Shown: positions 10,325 through 18,529, counted from the stretch's first letter. The stretch is 64,000 nucleotides of DNA from Bacteroides neonati (GCF_000499785.1 NZ_HG726023.1:126534-190533); one strand, 5' to 3'. A program made the numbers and translations. Notes: generated from the letters alone by a model not told the origin.

Positions 10325-10434
10325 CCCCATTTATGGGGCGAGGCTTTTGTGTTGCGCAAAAGGTTTTCCGCTGCGGAAAACACACCTCGCCTATATCTCT
10401 AATCAAGATATAGAGTTCGCCCCGAAAGGCGAAC
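10325..10434. repeat. Cluster of five inverted repeats, candidate oriT
   Basis: In 110 bp there are CCCCAT/ATGGGG (10325-10338), an outer stem GGCGAGG/CCTCGCC (10337-10343 with 10385-10391) enclosing CTTTTG/CAAAAG (10344-10362) and GTTTTCCGC/GCGGAAAAC (10363-10381), then CTATATCT/AGATATAG (10391-10413) and GTTCGCC/GGCGAAC (10415-10434). The cluster lies directly before the MobA-like and relaxase genes, the usual place of oriT in mobilizable Bacteroides elements. The nic site is not identified. Confidence 0.6.
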
Positions 10435-10460
10435 CTATCAATCTTCGATGATTTAATTTA

Positions 10461-10838
10461 CTACATTCGTTTCCACTGTTCGAGTTCACTGGCATAGTCA
10501 CTTAGGTGTGCACGGACAAGGTTTTCTACAAAACCCGATACACTCAGTTTTCTATCACCTAACCGTCTGACGACTACATCAACTTCATCTCGTAGCGTTC
10601 GGCTGATAAATATTGTCTGCCGATCAACTATCTTTGGCGTTGTGAGATAGGTTTGTTGATACTCATCCATAGATGCCTTGCGCTGCTTGGGTGAACTACG
10701 TTTTGTCGGTTCGATTGGTGGAATAGGTAAAGCTGGTGAACTCTGCTCGGTTCGCTCATTTGCAAAAGGATGATTTTTCTCTTTTGGCAAGCCTGCAATC
10801 TGCCCCTGTGTGATGAATTCTTCTAAATTGTCTGACAT
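10461..10838 (-). CDS. DUF3408-family mobilization/transfer protein
   Basis: This 125-residue protein has a disordered, Pro/Ser-rich first half (about 1-60) and a ribbon-helix-helix-like second half (TIFISRTLRDEVDVVVRRLG, then SVSGFVENLVRAHLSDYASEL). This layout is typical of the DUF3408 proteins found beside mobilization genes of Bacteroides integrative elements. It is likely a DNA-binding relaxosome or regulatory protein. It is separated from the MobA-like gene by the hairpin cluster and is probably transcribed with it. The exact role is not known to me. Confidence 0.8.
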   Translation of the reverse strand: MSDNLEEFITQGQIAGLPKEKNHPFANERTEQSSPALPIPPIEPTKRSSPKQRKASMDEYQQTYLTTPKIVDRQTIFISRTLRDEVDVVVRRLGDRKLSVSGFVENLVRAHLSDYASELEQWKRM

Positions 10839-11157
10839 AATTTTCAGTTGTTAAATTAATACTGTTTTGCTGTGCCGAGTTCACTCGCTCGACACGATTT
10901 TCAGAGCAAAGTAATAGCGTTAATTTTCAATATACAAGCAACTTAGACGAATCGGATAACTCTTCACTATATGGCAGTAAAATGCACTTGGCTACCTCCA
11001 TCGAGTCGGTTTAGTTTGCGTTATATTGCGGAGGGACCAAGTCAGCAGATTAAATTCGTGGAGTTGGTGGAGCGACCAATGAAAATACAGATAGTAGAGT
11101 TGGTTAAGATAGCAAAGTAGTGCAATTTGGTGAATAAGAACCCATTGGCGTGCCGGA
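10839..11157. other. Intergenic region between divergent mobilization and excision genes
   Basis: No ORF with coding character is visible in about 320 bp before the rightward promoter. It contains a short repeat GTTGGTGGAG / GTTGGTTAAG and the divergent start region of the leftward mobilization genes. A possible leftward -7-like TTACTTTG occurs near 10905. I see no further structure. Confidence 0.5.
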
Positions 11158-11190
11158 TTTGGTATTATCAAAAAAGATTCATTACTTTTG
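11158..11190 (+). promoter_or_regulatory. Bacteroides-type promoter for the excisionase-like genes
   Basis: TTTG at 11158-11161 and TACTTTTG at 11183-11190 are separated by 21 nt, the spacing of the Bacteroides housekeeping -33/-7 consensus. Transcription would start near 11197, giving a leader of about 115 nt before the ATG at 11314. The leader contains CGCC...GGCG (near 11210-11226), which could form a weak hairpin. Confidence 0.7.
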
Positions 11191-11313
11191 CCGTTGAAGC
11201 CCTGAAGCTCGCCCTTGGATAAGGCGAAACAAAAAGCTGAGGAGCGTCGTTTTACTGTGGATTTTTTTAGTGGTGGTTTAACTCGAATTATTAACGATTA
11301 AATCACTAAAACA

Positions 11314-11586
11314 ATGACAATTTTAAATATTGAAGAGAGTGCCTTTGAATTGATGATGGCACGCTTTGAGGCTCTTGCCCAAAAGGTAGAGCAGCTATGC
11401 AGCAATGCTGGCGACAAAAGAGTAAAGGAGTGGCTGGATGCTACCGACGTATGTTTTCTGCTTAATATCAGGAAACGGCAGTTGCAGAATTACCGTGATA
11501 GCGGTAAGATCGGCTTCTCGAAAATCGGCAACGTGATAATGTATCGTCCCGATGATGTTATGAAACTACTTAAAAAAGCGGAGTAA
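11314..11586 (+). CDS. Excisionase-like helix-turn-helix protein 1
   Basis: This 90-residue protein has an N-terminal helix and a MerR/excisionase-type winged HTH: LDATDVCFLLNIRKRQLQNY, then GKIGFSKIGNVIMYRPDDVM. Such small proteins are encoded in pairs beside IntDOT-type integrases (Xis2c/Xis2d in CTnDOT) and direct excision by bending attachment-site DNA. It sits alone with its twin on the plus strand, opposite to the integrases, with two bases between the genes. Assignment to excision is from family and context. Confidence 0.82.
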   Translation: MTILNIEESAFELMMARFEALAQKVEQLCSNAGDKRVKEWLDATDVCFLLNIRKRQLQNYRDSGKIGFSKIGNVIMYRPDDVMKLLKKAE

Positions 11587-11588
11587 CT

Positions 11589-11888
11589 ATGTCGGAGATT
11601 ATCACACACCAGAGTGAGAGAGTAACAAGGTTTCTCTCCACTATCGACCGTATGATGGAGGCGTTGGACAAGCTATCTAAGAGCCACGCTCCACGATTCG
11701 GTGGCGAACATTACGTTACGGATGCTGAGTTGACAGAAAGGCTTAAAATCAGCGACCGAACCACCCAAGAGTGGCGAAGTAGTGGCAAGATTGATTATAT
11801 CCAATTTGAGAAAAAGGGCAAAATCCTCTATCGAGAGTCGGATATTCAAAAATTCCTCGAAAAGCACTACCTAAAGTCGTGGCAGTAA
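11589..11888 (+). CDS. Excisionase-like helix-turn-helix protein 2
   Basis: This 99-residue protein has the same plan as the gene before it: an N-terminal coiled region, then the winged HTH VTDAELTERLKISDRTTQEW and SGKIDYIQFEKKGKILYRES. It begins two bases after the stop of the first, so the two are translated from one message that ends at the strong terminator at 11935-11985. It is probably the Xis2d-like partner in excision or transfer control of the element. Confidence 0.82.
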   Translation: MSEIITHQSERVTRFLSTIDRMMEALDKLSKSHAPRFGGEHYVTDAELTERLKISDRTTQEWRSSGKIDYIQFEKKGKILYRESDIQKFLEKHYLKSWQ

Positions 11889-11934
11889 GTTTTATCCAGA
11901 TTAGAGGGAGTCTGAAGCTGCAACATTAACAAAT

Positions 11935-11985
11935 AAAAGCGATGAACCTAGATTGAAAAATCTACCGTTCATCGCTTTTGTTTTA
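11935..11985 (+). terminator. Intrinsic terminator after the excisionase-like pair
   Basis: AAAAGCGATGAAC (11935-11947) pairs with GTTCATCGCTTTT (11967-11979), and TAGATT/AATCTA extends the stem above a GAAA loop. The stem is followed by a T-rich GTTTTAAGTTTT tract. Confidence 0.9.
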
Positions 11986-12005
11986 AGTTTTATCCGTCAT
12001 ATCGG

Positions 12006-12142
12006 TCGCCCTTGCTGCTATGACTTTTAATTGTATTTAGCTAAGAATTAGACAAGCCTTGCGACTGTAAGGAGTAACCCTTTAGGGCTTGGGCTTGGCT
12101 ATTTCGTGCGAAATACTCCCTTTGTCATAGCAGTAAGGGTGA
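12006..12142. repeat. Nested inverted repeats in the integrative element
   Basis: Outer arms of 19 bp (12006-12024 and 12124-12142, two mismatches; core CTGCTATGAC / GTCATAGCAG) enclose GGAGTA/TACTCC (12071-12119), CCCT/AGGG and ATTTCG-tg-CGAAAT. There is no ORF. Its location between the excision operon terminator and the RhuM-like gene suggests a protein-binding or transfer site, but I cannot name a function. Confidence 0.65.
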
Positions 12143-12151
12143 TTGATATGA

Positions 12152-12520
12152 TTAATTACAAAAATTATCTTTTGCTTTCAGCTCATTCACTCCAATGTAT
12201 ATTGGTTGCATATTGCTCCGCATCATCTTACACATTATCCACTGCCGAAATAGTTCCGCTTTGTGTGATTGAATCCGAAAAGCGAGAGCCATAATCATAT
12301 CCAGCCCGTGATAATCCGGTAAAACGTTGCAACCAACCAACGTTGCGCCACCCGTCATGTTAGCCGTTGCAACACCTGTTTTGAGAATTGCACGTATATT
12401 GGAACGTATTGTTGGCACCATTACCCCGAATAATTCGGCAATCTCAAAATCTCGCATCTGAACATTTGCAGGCACGTTTACTGTGCCGTTATCGCTGATC
12501 GTTACCATATCTCTTTTCAT
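12152..12520 (-). CDS. RhuM-like conserved protein
   Basis: This protein of about 122 residues starts MKRDMVTISDNGTV. The middle LPDYHGLDMIMALAFRIQSH followed by KAELFRQWI resembles RhuM/'virulence protein' family members, whose cognate stretch reads roughly YYNLDVIISVGYRV...GTQFRIWA, as I recall it. The function of that family is not established. The upstream region MRDFEIAELFGVMVPTIRSNI looks like a helix-turn-helix, so a regulatory role is possible. Its start lies inside the 3' end of the integrase gene (overlap about 32 bp; ATG at 12508 is an alternative), so it is probably translated from the integrase message. Confidence 0.7.
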   Translation of the reverse strand: MKRDMVTISDNGTVNVPANVQMRDFEIAELFGVMVPTIRSNIRAILKTGVATANMTGGATLVGCNVLPDYHGLDMIMALAFRIQSHKAELFRQWIMCKMMRSNMQPIYIGVNELKAKDNFCN

Positions 12521-13808
12521 ATCTGTCTCTAAATTCAAAATAATTATACTCCTCCACGATGGGCATATCTCGGTCTTCAAAGAGCTTGAATTTGCTTTTG
12601 CTGCTCTTGACGATTCGCTTCATATCATCGCCCACCTTTTTATTGCTCATACGTGCGTAGATTTCGGTAGTTTTCAAATCTTTATGCCCCATCATCTTGG
12701 CTACCGTCTCAATAGGCACATCGTTAAGCAGAGTGATTAGGGTTCCGAAATTATGGCGACTTTGGTGGTATGAGATGGGCTCTTTTAGTGAGCATAGCTT
12801 TTGCATCTTACCCAGATTCTCGTACATCGTAGACCACGTAGTCATATTAAAGAGCCTCTCGCTTTTACGCTCGCTCCGATATTTCTCAATGATTTTCAAC
12901 GGAATATCAAGCAGGGGAACATAACATTCCGTACCCGTCTTTTGCCGTTTGAAGGTGAGGTGTTTATCCCCTTTGTCGTTAATGCCGATATTTTTATCCG
13001 TCAGTTTTACAACATCCGAAAATGAAGTGCCTGTAAATGTGGAAAATATAAACATATCACGACTAAAACAGAGGGCTTTCGATTTAATCTCTGTTGTCAT
13101 CAGCTTGTGCAAATCCTCTTCTATTTGATGGCGACATTCCGGTGGTACTACATCAAACTTATATCCCACAAATGGATCTTTGCGTAGCGTTCCTTGGTTT
13201 ATTGCACATTTGATAACTCGCTTGAGTGAAATGGCAACCCCATTGGCTGTATTTACAGACAATCCCTTTTCTCCTCTTAGAAAGAGCATCATATCTTCTA
13301 AGAACCTAAGATTCAATTTGATTAGCTCTATATCTTCTACGCCATATTGAGATTTTATAAAATCGGCAACGTAGTTGATCGCATAGTGGTACATCAGAAA
13401 GCTTTTCTCCTCTCTATTAACCCCAACCATCTGCTTGTATTGCTCGTTATGCTCCCGAAAGAGTTCGAGCAACATCCCGGTTTTCTGTCCGATGTTGCAA
13501 ACTCTATTTTTCAGAAGCTCAGCTGTTACATACCCCTGCTGCTTAATAAAATCCTTATGATAGCCGGTAATAGCATCTGTTAGTTCCTGTAATTTGTTGT
13601 TGATTTCAGTGGACTCACGCTCTCGCCCTTTCAGTCGATACCTTTTAGCATCCCAAAGTGTAGGATCTACATCCATCTGTGTTGAGAATTGAACCATCTC
13701 ACCACTAACCGATATACGCCCCATAACGGTGGTCGTACCGTTTTTCTTGACTCGCCCTTTGTTGATGTAAAACATCACCGCAAAGGTGTTATACTTTACC
13801 TTTTCCAT
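12489..13808 (-). CDS. IntDOT-like tyrosine recombinase, second of a pair
   Basis: This 439-residue site-specific recombinase has an arm-binding N-terminal domain (about 1-90), a SAM-like core-binding domain (about 110-220) and a catalytic domain with K290, H348-x-x-R351, H375 and nucleophile Y384. The position of the first catalytic arginine is serine (S262 in FTGTSFSDV), as in IntDOT of CTnDOT (Ser259). A C-terminal extension after residue 400 is basic and then aromatic. The ATG lies one base after the stop of the upstream integrase (TAA-G-ATG), so the two are coupled. It would integrate or excise the element alone or with its partner. Confidence 0.92.
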   Translation of the reverse strand: MEKVKYNTFAVMFYINKGRVKKNGTTTVMGRISVSGEMVQFSTQMDVDPTLWDAKRYRLKGRERESTEINNKLQELTDAITGYHKDFIKQQGYVTAELLKNRVCNIGQKTGMLLELFREHNEQYKQMVGVNREEKSFLMYHYAINYVADFIKSQYGVEDIELIKLNLRFLEDMMLFLRGEKGLSVNTANGVAISLKRVIKCAINQGTLRKDPFVGYKFDVVPPECRHQIEEDLHKLMTTEIKSKALCFSRDMFIFSTFTGTSFSDVVKLTDKNIGINDKGDKHLTFKRQKTGTECYVPLLDIPLKIIEKYRSERKSERLFNMTTWSTMYENLGKMQKLCSLKEPISYHQSRHNFGTLITLLNDVPIETVAKMMGHKDLKTTEIYARMSNKKVGDDMKRIVKSSKSKFKLFEDRDMPIVEEYNYFEFRDRYEKRYGNDQR

Positions 13809-13809
13809 C

Positions 13810-15036
13810 TTATAAGTTTGCTAAATGGTATTTCCCTTTGATGCTTTTTGCAAGCCGTCTCATATCGCTATCCACTTTCTCATAAGATATTTGAGCATAG
13901 ATGCGAGTAGATTTTATCGTGCTGTGCCCCAGCATCCGACTGACTGTTTCCATCGGGATACCTTGGGAGAGCGTAATGACACTGGCGTAGCAGTGCCGGG
14001 CTGCGTGAAAGCACAAGCACTTATCTACACCGCACATTTGTGCTATCTTTTTTAGGTGTAGATTGGTTTTTACATTACTCAACATTCTGAATACGTGTTC
14101 GCCATCGGTTGAGCCCCTATACTTGTCAATCAATTTGATAGGCAGGTCTAATAGAGGGACGTGAAATTCGACTCCTGTTTTAATACGTTTAGAGTGAATC
14201 CATACCGTACCATCATCATTTGTTGCGAGGTCGCTATATTTCAGATTGCGAAGATCACTAAATGAGATACCTGTAAAGGCTGAAAATAGAAATAGGTCTC
14301 TCACCAAATACCTGCTTGGAATATCGAGAGGGGTAGTCATAATCTGCTCAAGCTCCTGACGTGTCAAGGTCTTAGGCTTTGACTCTTCGCCTTCACTGCG
14401 GAATGATATAAATGGATCAAACACAATGACATCATCGGTAATTGCAGATTTAACCATCAGCTTAATTTTGCCGATTATACCGACAACGCTATTCGCTTTG
14501 AATTTTCGTTCTATCCGCAGATAATGGTCAAATTTTTCGATGAAGGAGTAATCCAGCGCACCAAATGAGATCTCTTTGAGGTTGTATTTTGCTTTTATGA
14601 ACTCCCTTAGATAATTGAAAGCTATACGATATTGATCGCAACTCTTTGCTTTCAGGTTGATGCCAACACGTTGAAGCATCATTTTGTGGAATTTATCACA
14701 ATAGCCGAGCAGGGACTCTTGTCCCGATGCCATACCTTGAAAGGCTACTGCAACTTCTTTCGGGGTGGTTGTACCTTTTCGCTCGATTAGCTCCTCGTAA
14801 CTTGTGTGAATAGATACTGCAATCTTGCCTAAGGCACGGTTTAGGTCAGTGGCGACCTTGCTTTTGCCTAATGCTCTGGCTGCTTTAATATCCCATAGGG
14901 ATATAGCAACACTTAATTTGGCACTAAATTGTGCCATCTGCTTGCCGATGGTAATGCGCCCCATAATTGGAACGGTTCCATCCTTTCTTATCTCTTTGTG
15001 CCGGAGATAGAAGCTTACTTTTAGTTCGTTACCCAT
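13810..15036 (-). CDS. IntDOT-like tyrosine recombinase, first of a pair (att-proximal)
   Basis: This 408-residue recombinase has the same three-domain plan. Catalytic residues are K286, H344-x-x-R347, H371 and Y380, very close in number to those recalled for IntDOT (K287, H345, R348, H371, Y381). S258 replaces Arg I (FTGISFSDL). It is the gene nearest the putative attachment region at 15,170-15,335, the usual place for an integrase. It and the following integrase are distinct in sequence (not a recent duplication), which suggests that both are kept for function. Confidence 0.92.
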   Translation of the reverse strand: MGNELKVSFYLRHKEIRKDGTVPIMGRITIGKQMAQFSAKLSVAISLWDIKAARALGKSKVATDLNRALGKIAVSIHTSYEELIERKGTTTPKEVAVAFQGMASGQESLLGYCDKFHKMMLQRVGINLKAKSCDQYRIAFNYLREFIKAKYNLKEISFGALDYSFIEKFDHYLRIERKFKANSVVGIIGKIKLMVKSAITDDVIVFDPFISFRSEGEESKPKTLTRQELEQIMTTPLDIPSRYLVRDLFLFSAFTGISFSDLRNLKYSDLATNDDGTVWIHSKRIKTGVEFHVPLLDLPIKLIDKYRGSTDGEHVFRMLSNVKTNLHLKKIAQMCGVDKCLCFHAARHCYASVITLSQGIPMETVSRMLGHSTIKSTRIYAQISYEKVDSDMRRLAKSIKGKYHLANL

Positions 15037-15171
15037 AATAATAAATTTTACTGTGATTTTTACGTCACAAAATTACTTTATCACGAGCAACGGAACGCCA
15101 TCAATACATACGCAAAATAGCGAATAGTAATCTTAATATCAAATAGTTAGTCTCTGCAAATTGCGTCATCT

Positions 15172-15335
15172 TGCATTTAGATAAACTGCTAACGCAATCG
15201 TAACGTAACTACTTCGTAAAACCACTAAAAACTGCATTTTTACCACTTAGCAATCTATTGCAGTTTGCTACATACAGCACACAATATCAGCGATTTACTT
15301 CATTTATCACTCTATTGCATTTTTAGGTTGTTATC
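15172..15335. other. Putative attachment region and right boundary of the element
   Basis: This noncoding stretch between the first integrase and the truncated integrase holds three direct TGCATTT copies (15172-15178, 15233-15239, 15316-15322) and related CTATTGCA motifs, which look like arm-type integrase sites. The reading frame of the older integrase is lost at about 15,326-15,335 (TTGTTATCTGGTTGCA on the plus strand), which marks the likely crossover. The other end of the element is outside the window, so no direct repeat can be checked. Confidence 0.5.
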
Positions 15336-16312
15336 TGGTTGCATGGCACGGGCAATAATGTATCTTTCTTTTTCGCCAGTGGATGCCCTTTGTATTTCTC
15401 CAATATCTTTAAAGGAATATCCAAAAGAGGAATATTGCACATGACTTTCGTTTTCTGTCTGGCTTTTCTTATCCACAAGTTTCCCAGATTGTCAGGTACA
15501 ATATGTTCGGATCTCAATTCCGAAACATCAATGAAAGCTAAACCTGTCCAGCATTGGAATAGGAAAATATCACGTACTAAATCCAATCGGGGAATATCAA
15601 ACACTTTGTTTTGCATGATCTCTAATTCCTCTTTGGTCAGGAACTCCTTGTGTACTTCCTGCTCATGAAAACGGATGTTGATAAATGGGTCTTTCTCCAT
15701 CCAGTCATTAGCTAATGCCATGTTGGTGATTTTCTTCACTACTTTCATATAGCGGATTACCGTATTTTCCTGCAAATCCTTCTTTGCTTTCAAGAAGTGA
15801 ATATAGTCCTGAATGATGGCATGGCTTATTTCTTTTATGGAAATATCCTTTAGATGGTACTTTTTCAAAGCCATCTCTTTGAAATATCTTAAACAGGTAT
15901 CAAATCGGGATATAGTTACTTTGGCGTAATCCTTACCAATCAATTCACGGCACTTGTCGTTATGTTCCTGAAAAATTTCAAAGAACATCAGGTGCTTTTC
16001 ATCTAGTCCGAGAAAACGTCTTTTGACCTCCATCGGGTTGATCAGTTTGTTTTCATCCTCTAAAGTTCGATGAATGTCGTATAGGCGTAATTTTACCGAT
16101 TCAAGATAGCGGTTTGCCTCTACTGATTTAGCGTCTTTGCCTGTACACCGCTCTTTAGCTTGCGACCAATGTTCGGGATTAACGGTTCTTTTTAGTTGTA
16201 TCTCAGCTAATTGACCCTGAATTGTTATCCGCAACATGATGGGTGTCTCACCCGATTTTACTGTCCTTGTTTTGCGGATGAAGAACAGTACGTTGAAAGT
16301 CTGTCGTTTCAT
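15323..16312 (-). pseudogene. Truncated tyrosine recombinase (older element remnant)
   Basis: The 329 residues align in plan with the two integrases next door: N-terminal arm-binding domain, core-binding domain, then TGLAFIDV (Ala in the Arg I position) and the beta-hairpin lysine near K288. The frame ends abruptly at PVPCNQITT, before the H-x-x-R, second His and Tyr motifs, so about 80 residues are missing and it cannot cut DNA. The break coincides with the end of the neighbouring element. The gene lies 238 bp from tRNA-Phe, so it may be the integrase of an earlier tRNA-targeting element. Confidence 0.85.
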
Positions 16313-16400
16313 ACTCTAAAAATTAATGGTTTAAAGTTACTGAATCGTGCAGAATAGCACGAATTAAACGATCAGACAATCAGTGACTTACGGTGCAATT

Positions 16401-16435
16401 CGTGGACACTTTTTTCGAGACTAAAATTGTCCACG
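16401..16435. repeat. Inverted repeat upstream of the truncated integrase
   Basis: CGTGGACA (16401-16408) and TGTCCACG (16428-16435) form an 8-bp inverted repeat with a 19-nt spacer. It lies between the integrase remnant start and tRNA-Phe and could be an operator or recombinase site. No ORF is present in the 16313-16550 gap. Confidence 0.45.
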
Positions 16436-16482
16436 ATTTAGCACTACGGAAGTGCGTTATTTTGCTCGAAATATGCGGATTA

Positions 16483-16525
16483 GGGGAAAAAGAAAATCCC
16501 TGAAACGTTTAGTTTTCAGGGATTT
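16483..16525 (-). terminator. Intrinsic terminator of tRNA-Phe
   Basis: On the minus strand, TCCCTGAAA and TTTCAGGGA form a stem (16497-16505 with 16514-16522), followed by TTTTCTTTTT. It lies directly downstream of the tRNA-Phe 3' end. Confidence 0.8.
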
Positions 16526-16550
16526 ACCGAATTTGCAGTATTTTAAAAGT

Positions 16551-16622
16551 GGTGCCACCAGGAATCGAACCGGGGACACAAGGATTTTCAGTCCTTTGCT
16601 CTACCAACTGAGCTATGGCACC
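16551..16622 (-). tRNA. tRNA-Phe (GAA)
   Basis: The 72-nt minus-strand cloverleaf has acceptor GGTGCCA/TGGCACC, D-stem GCTC/GAGC, anticodon stem AAGGA/TCCTT with loop CTGAAAA (anticodon GAA), and T-arm CCCGG-TTCGATT-CCTGG. The CCA end is not encoded. It faces the remnant integrase and may have been the target of that older element. Confidence 0.97.
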
Positions 16623-16710
16623 TTCTTTTTTTGATTTCGGGTGCAAAGATAGTTATATTTTTTAATACTGCAACAACTTTGTTGAAAAAATGTAGATAAT
16701 AATCATAAAT

Positions 16711-16746
16711 AACCCCATCTTGTTCTCTTAGAGCCAAGATGGGGTT
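16711..16746 (-). terminator. Terminator hairpin downstream of gadC
   Basis: AACCCCATCTTG (16711-16722) and CAAGATGGGGTT (16735-16746) form a perfect 12-bp stem just past the gadC stop. The trailing tract on the minus strand is T-rich but interrupted (ATTTATGATTATTATC). Confidence 0.75.
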
Positions 16747-16767
16747 ATGATTTACAAAAAACGAAAG

Positions 16768-18336
16768 TTAAGGTTTGGGTGTATTTTTATCATCAGCTTC
16801 TGTGGCAGTAGCTGTTGTAGTTGTTGCTGAAGCAGTACTGGTAGTCGCAGTTGCAGCAACCTTGGTAGTTGCTGTCGGAACAGCTTGTTCTTCCCAGTGG
16901 AAAGGCTCAAATTCTGTATTAGGATCGACCCAAGACGGTTTTTTAGCGGCATAGATAATAAATGGTATGATTACTACCACTAATGTACCGATAAATAGAA
17001 CGGCATACCATACGGTATTGCTACCTGTCGAAATTTGGCTTGGAGGAATGAAACTTAATACGAAGGCCAGCAGTGAACCCAAAAATCCGAGTCCGCCTAC
17101 AATCCACATTAAACCATTGTTCTTCTTGCCAATACGGAATGGGCGTCCCTCTTTCTTCATTCGGTAACGCAGTACGATGGCACCCGAGAACATGAGCATA
17201 TACATGATCAGATAAAGCACTACGGTAAGTTGAGACAGAATTTGATAGAAGCTCTGTACCGATGGCATAACCACAAACAAAAGGCTCAATACGGTAACAG
17301 CAGCACCTTGTATATAAAGGATATTCTTTTGTACACCGATCTTATTGGCTTTCTGGAAGAATGGAGGCAAATATCCGGCTTTACCCACCGTGTAGATACC
17401 TTTGGAAGGACCGGCTACCCAAGTAAGTACACCGGCTAGTACACCAAATGCCAAAGCAATGGCAATAATAGGCGATAACCAAGAAGCATGAATGTACTTG
17501 AAGTAATTGTCAAAACCAACAAGCAAGCTTTGTGTAAGGTTAATATCCTTTTCGGGGATAATAATACCCAATGAGAATGTTCCCAATACAAAGATAATTA
17601 CCGTAATAAGGGCACCGATGAAAATAGCTTTCGGATAGTTTTTAGATGGATTTTCCATATCTTTTACGTGGATACCACCCATTTCCATACCGGCATAAAA
17701 TAAGAAGATGCCCGAGGCCAATACAAGGTTGTTGAAGTTCGTGAAATCGGGGATGAAGTTACCATCGAAACTCATGTTTGATTGTCCGCCATTCATCAGA
17801 TAAAAGGCAGCTAAAATAATAAGCAATGCTGCCGGAATGATTGTACCCACCAGACCGCCTACTTTGGCTACTTTGCCTACCCATCCCAAACCTTTGAGAG
17901 AGATAAACGTGGCTAACCAATAAATGATAAGCACTACAGCCAAGGTATAGTACTTGTTGCTAGCCACTGCCATGTCGCTTTTATCGTTCATACCGATGAA
18001 AGCAATCGAAACAGCACCAAAAGTTAAAACCGTAGGATACCAGATGGTACTCTCAATCCATTGTAGCCAGATGGCCAAAAAGCCGGTACGCTTACCATAC
18101 GCTTCGCCTACCCAGCGAAATACTCCTCCCTGTTTGTCCTGAAACATGGCAGCCAATTCTGCGGCTACCAATGAGGTGGGAATCAAAAATACAATGGCTG
18201 CAAAAAGATAATAAAAAGCCGAACTTAGTCCATAAACGGCCTCAGCAGGTAAGCCACGTAGAGATACTACTGCCGTTACATTCATGATTGCCAGGGTAAA
18301 GACGCCTAGTTTCACTGCTTGTTTCATATTTGCCAT
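16768..18336 (-). CDS. gadC: Glutamate/GABA antiporter (GadC family)
   Basis: This 522-residue APC-superfamily transporter has about 12 hydrophobic segments. It opens with the family motif around TLAIMNVTAVVSLRGLPAEA, where TM1 breaks for substrate binding. GadC exchanges external glutamate for internal GABA and so exports a proton equivalent in acid. The last part (about residue 485 on) is an Ala/Thr-rich tail with Glu/Asp/Lys at the end. In E. coli GadC the C-terminus plugs the pore at neutral pH, and this tail might do the same, but its composition is unusual. It lies near gadB, glsA and a K+-channel-like gene, which together form a glutamate-dependent acid-resistance cluster. Confidence 0.92.
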   Translation of the reverse strand: MANMKQAVKLGVFTLAIMNVTAVVSLRGLPAEAVYGLSSAFYYLFAAIVFLIPTSLVAAELAAMFQDKQGGVFRWVGEAYGKRTGFLAIWLQWIESTIWYPTVLTFGAVSIAFIGMNDKSDMAVASNKYYTLAVVLIIYWLATFISLKGLGWVGKVAKVGGLVGTIIPAALLIILAAFYLMNGGQSNMSFDGNFIPDFTNFNNLVLASGIFLFYAGMEMGGIHVKDMENPSKNYPKAIFIGALITVIIFVLGTFSLGIIIPEKDINLTQSLLVGFDNYFKYIHASWLSPIIAIALAFGVLAGVLTWVAGPSKGIYTVGKAGYLPPFFQKANKIGVQKNILYIQGAAVTVLSLLFVVMPSVQSFYQILSQLTVVLYLIMYMLMFSGAIVLRYRMKKEGRPFRIGKKNNGLMWIVGGLGFLGSLLAFVLSFIPPSQISTGSNTVWYAVLFIGTLVVVIIPFIIYAAKKPSWVDPNTEFEPFHWEEQAVPTATTKVAATATTSTASATTTTATATEADDKNTPKP

Positions 18337-18489
18337 AAGTTAAGGTGTTAAGTGAAAATAATATTTTAATCAGATGTATAACAACATCATCATATAGATG
18401 TTTTGAGACGTACCCATTAAACTACGATAATTAACAAATGGATACAGTAAACAAACCAATTCCCAAGTTGTTTCTTCTATAATTCTATC

Positions 18490-18508
18490 GCCCTTACGAG
18501 GGCTTTTT
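18490..18508 (+). terminator. Short hairpin with T-tract just before the channel gene
   Basis: GCCCT-TACG-AGGGC (18490-18503) is followed by five T residues and ends only 21 bp before the ATG at 18530. It could be a terminator that protects against read-through, or an attenuator in the leader of the channel gene. Confidence 0.6.
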
Positions 18509-18529
18509 ATTCATTAAAACAGTCTTTTT

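Noticed and set aside
16452..16634. Plus-strand frame of 60 codons.
   Set aside because: It reads through the tRNA-Phe gene and its terminator.
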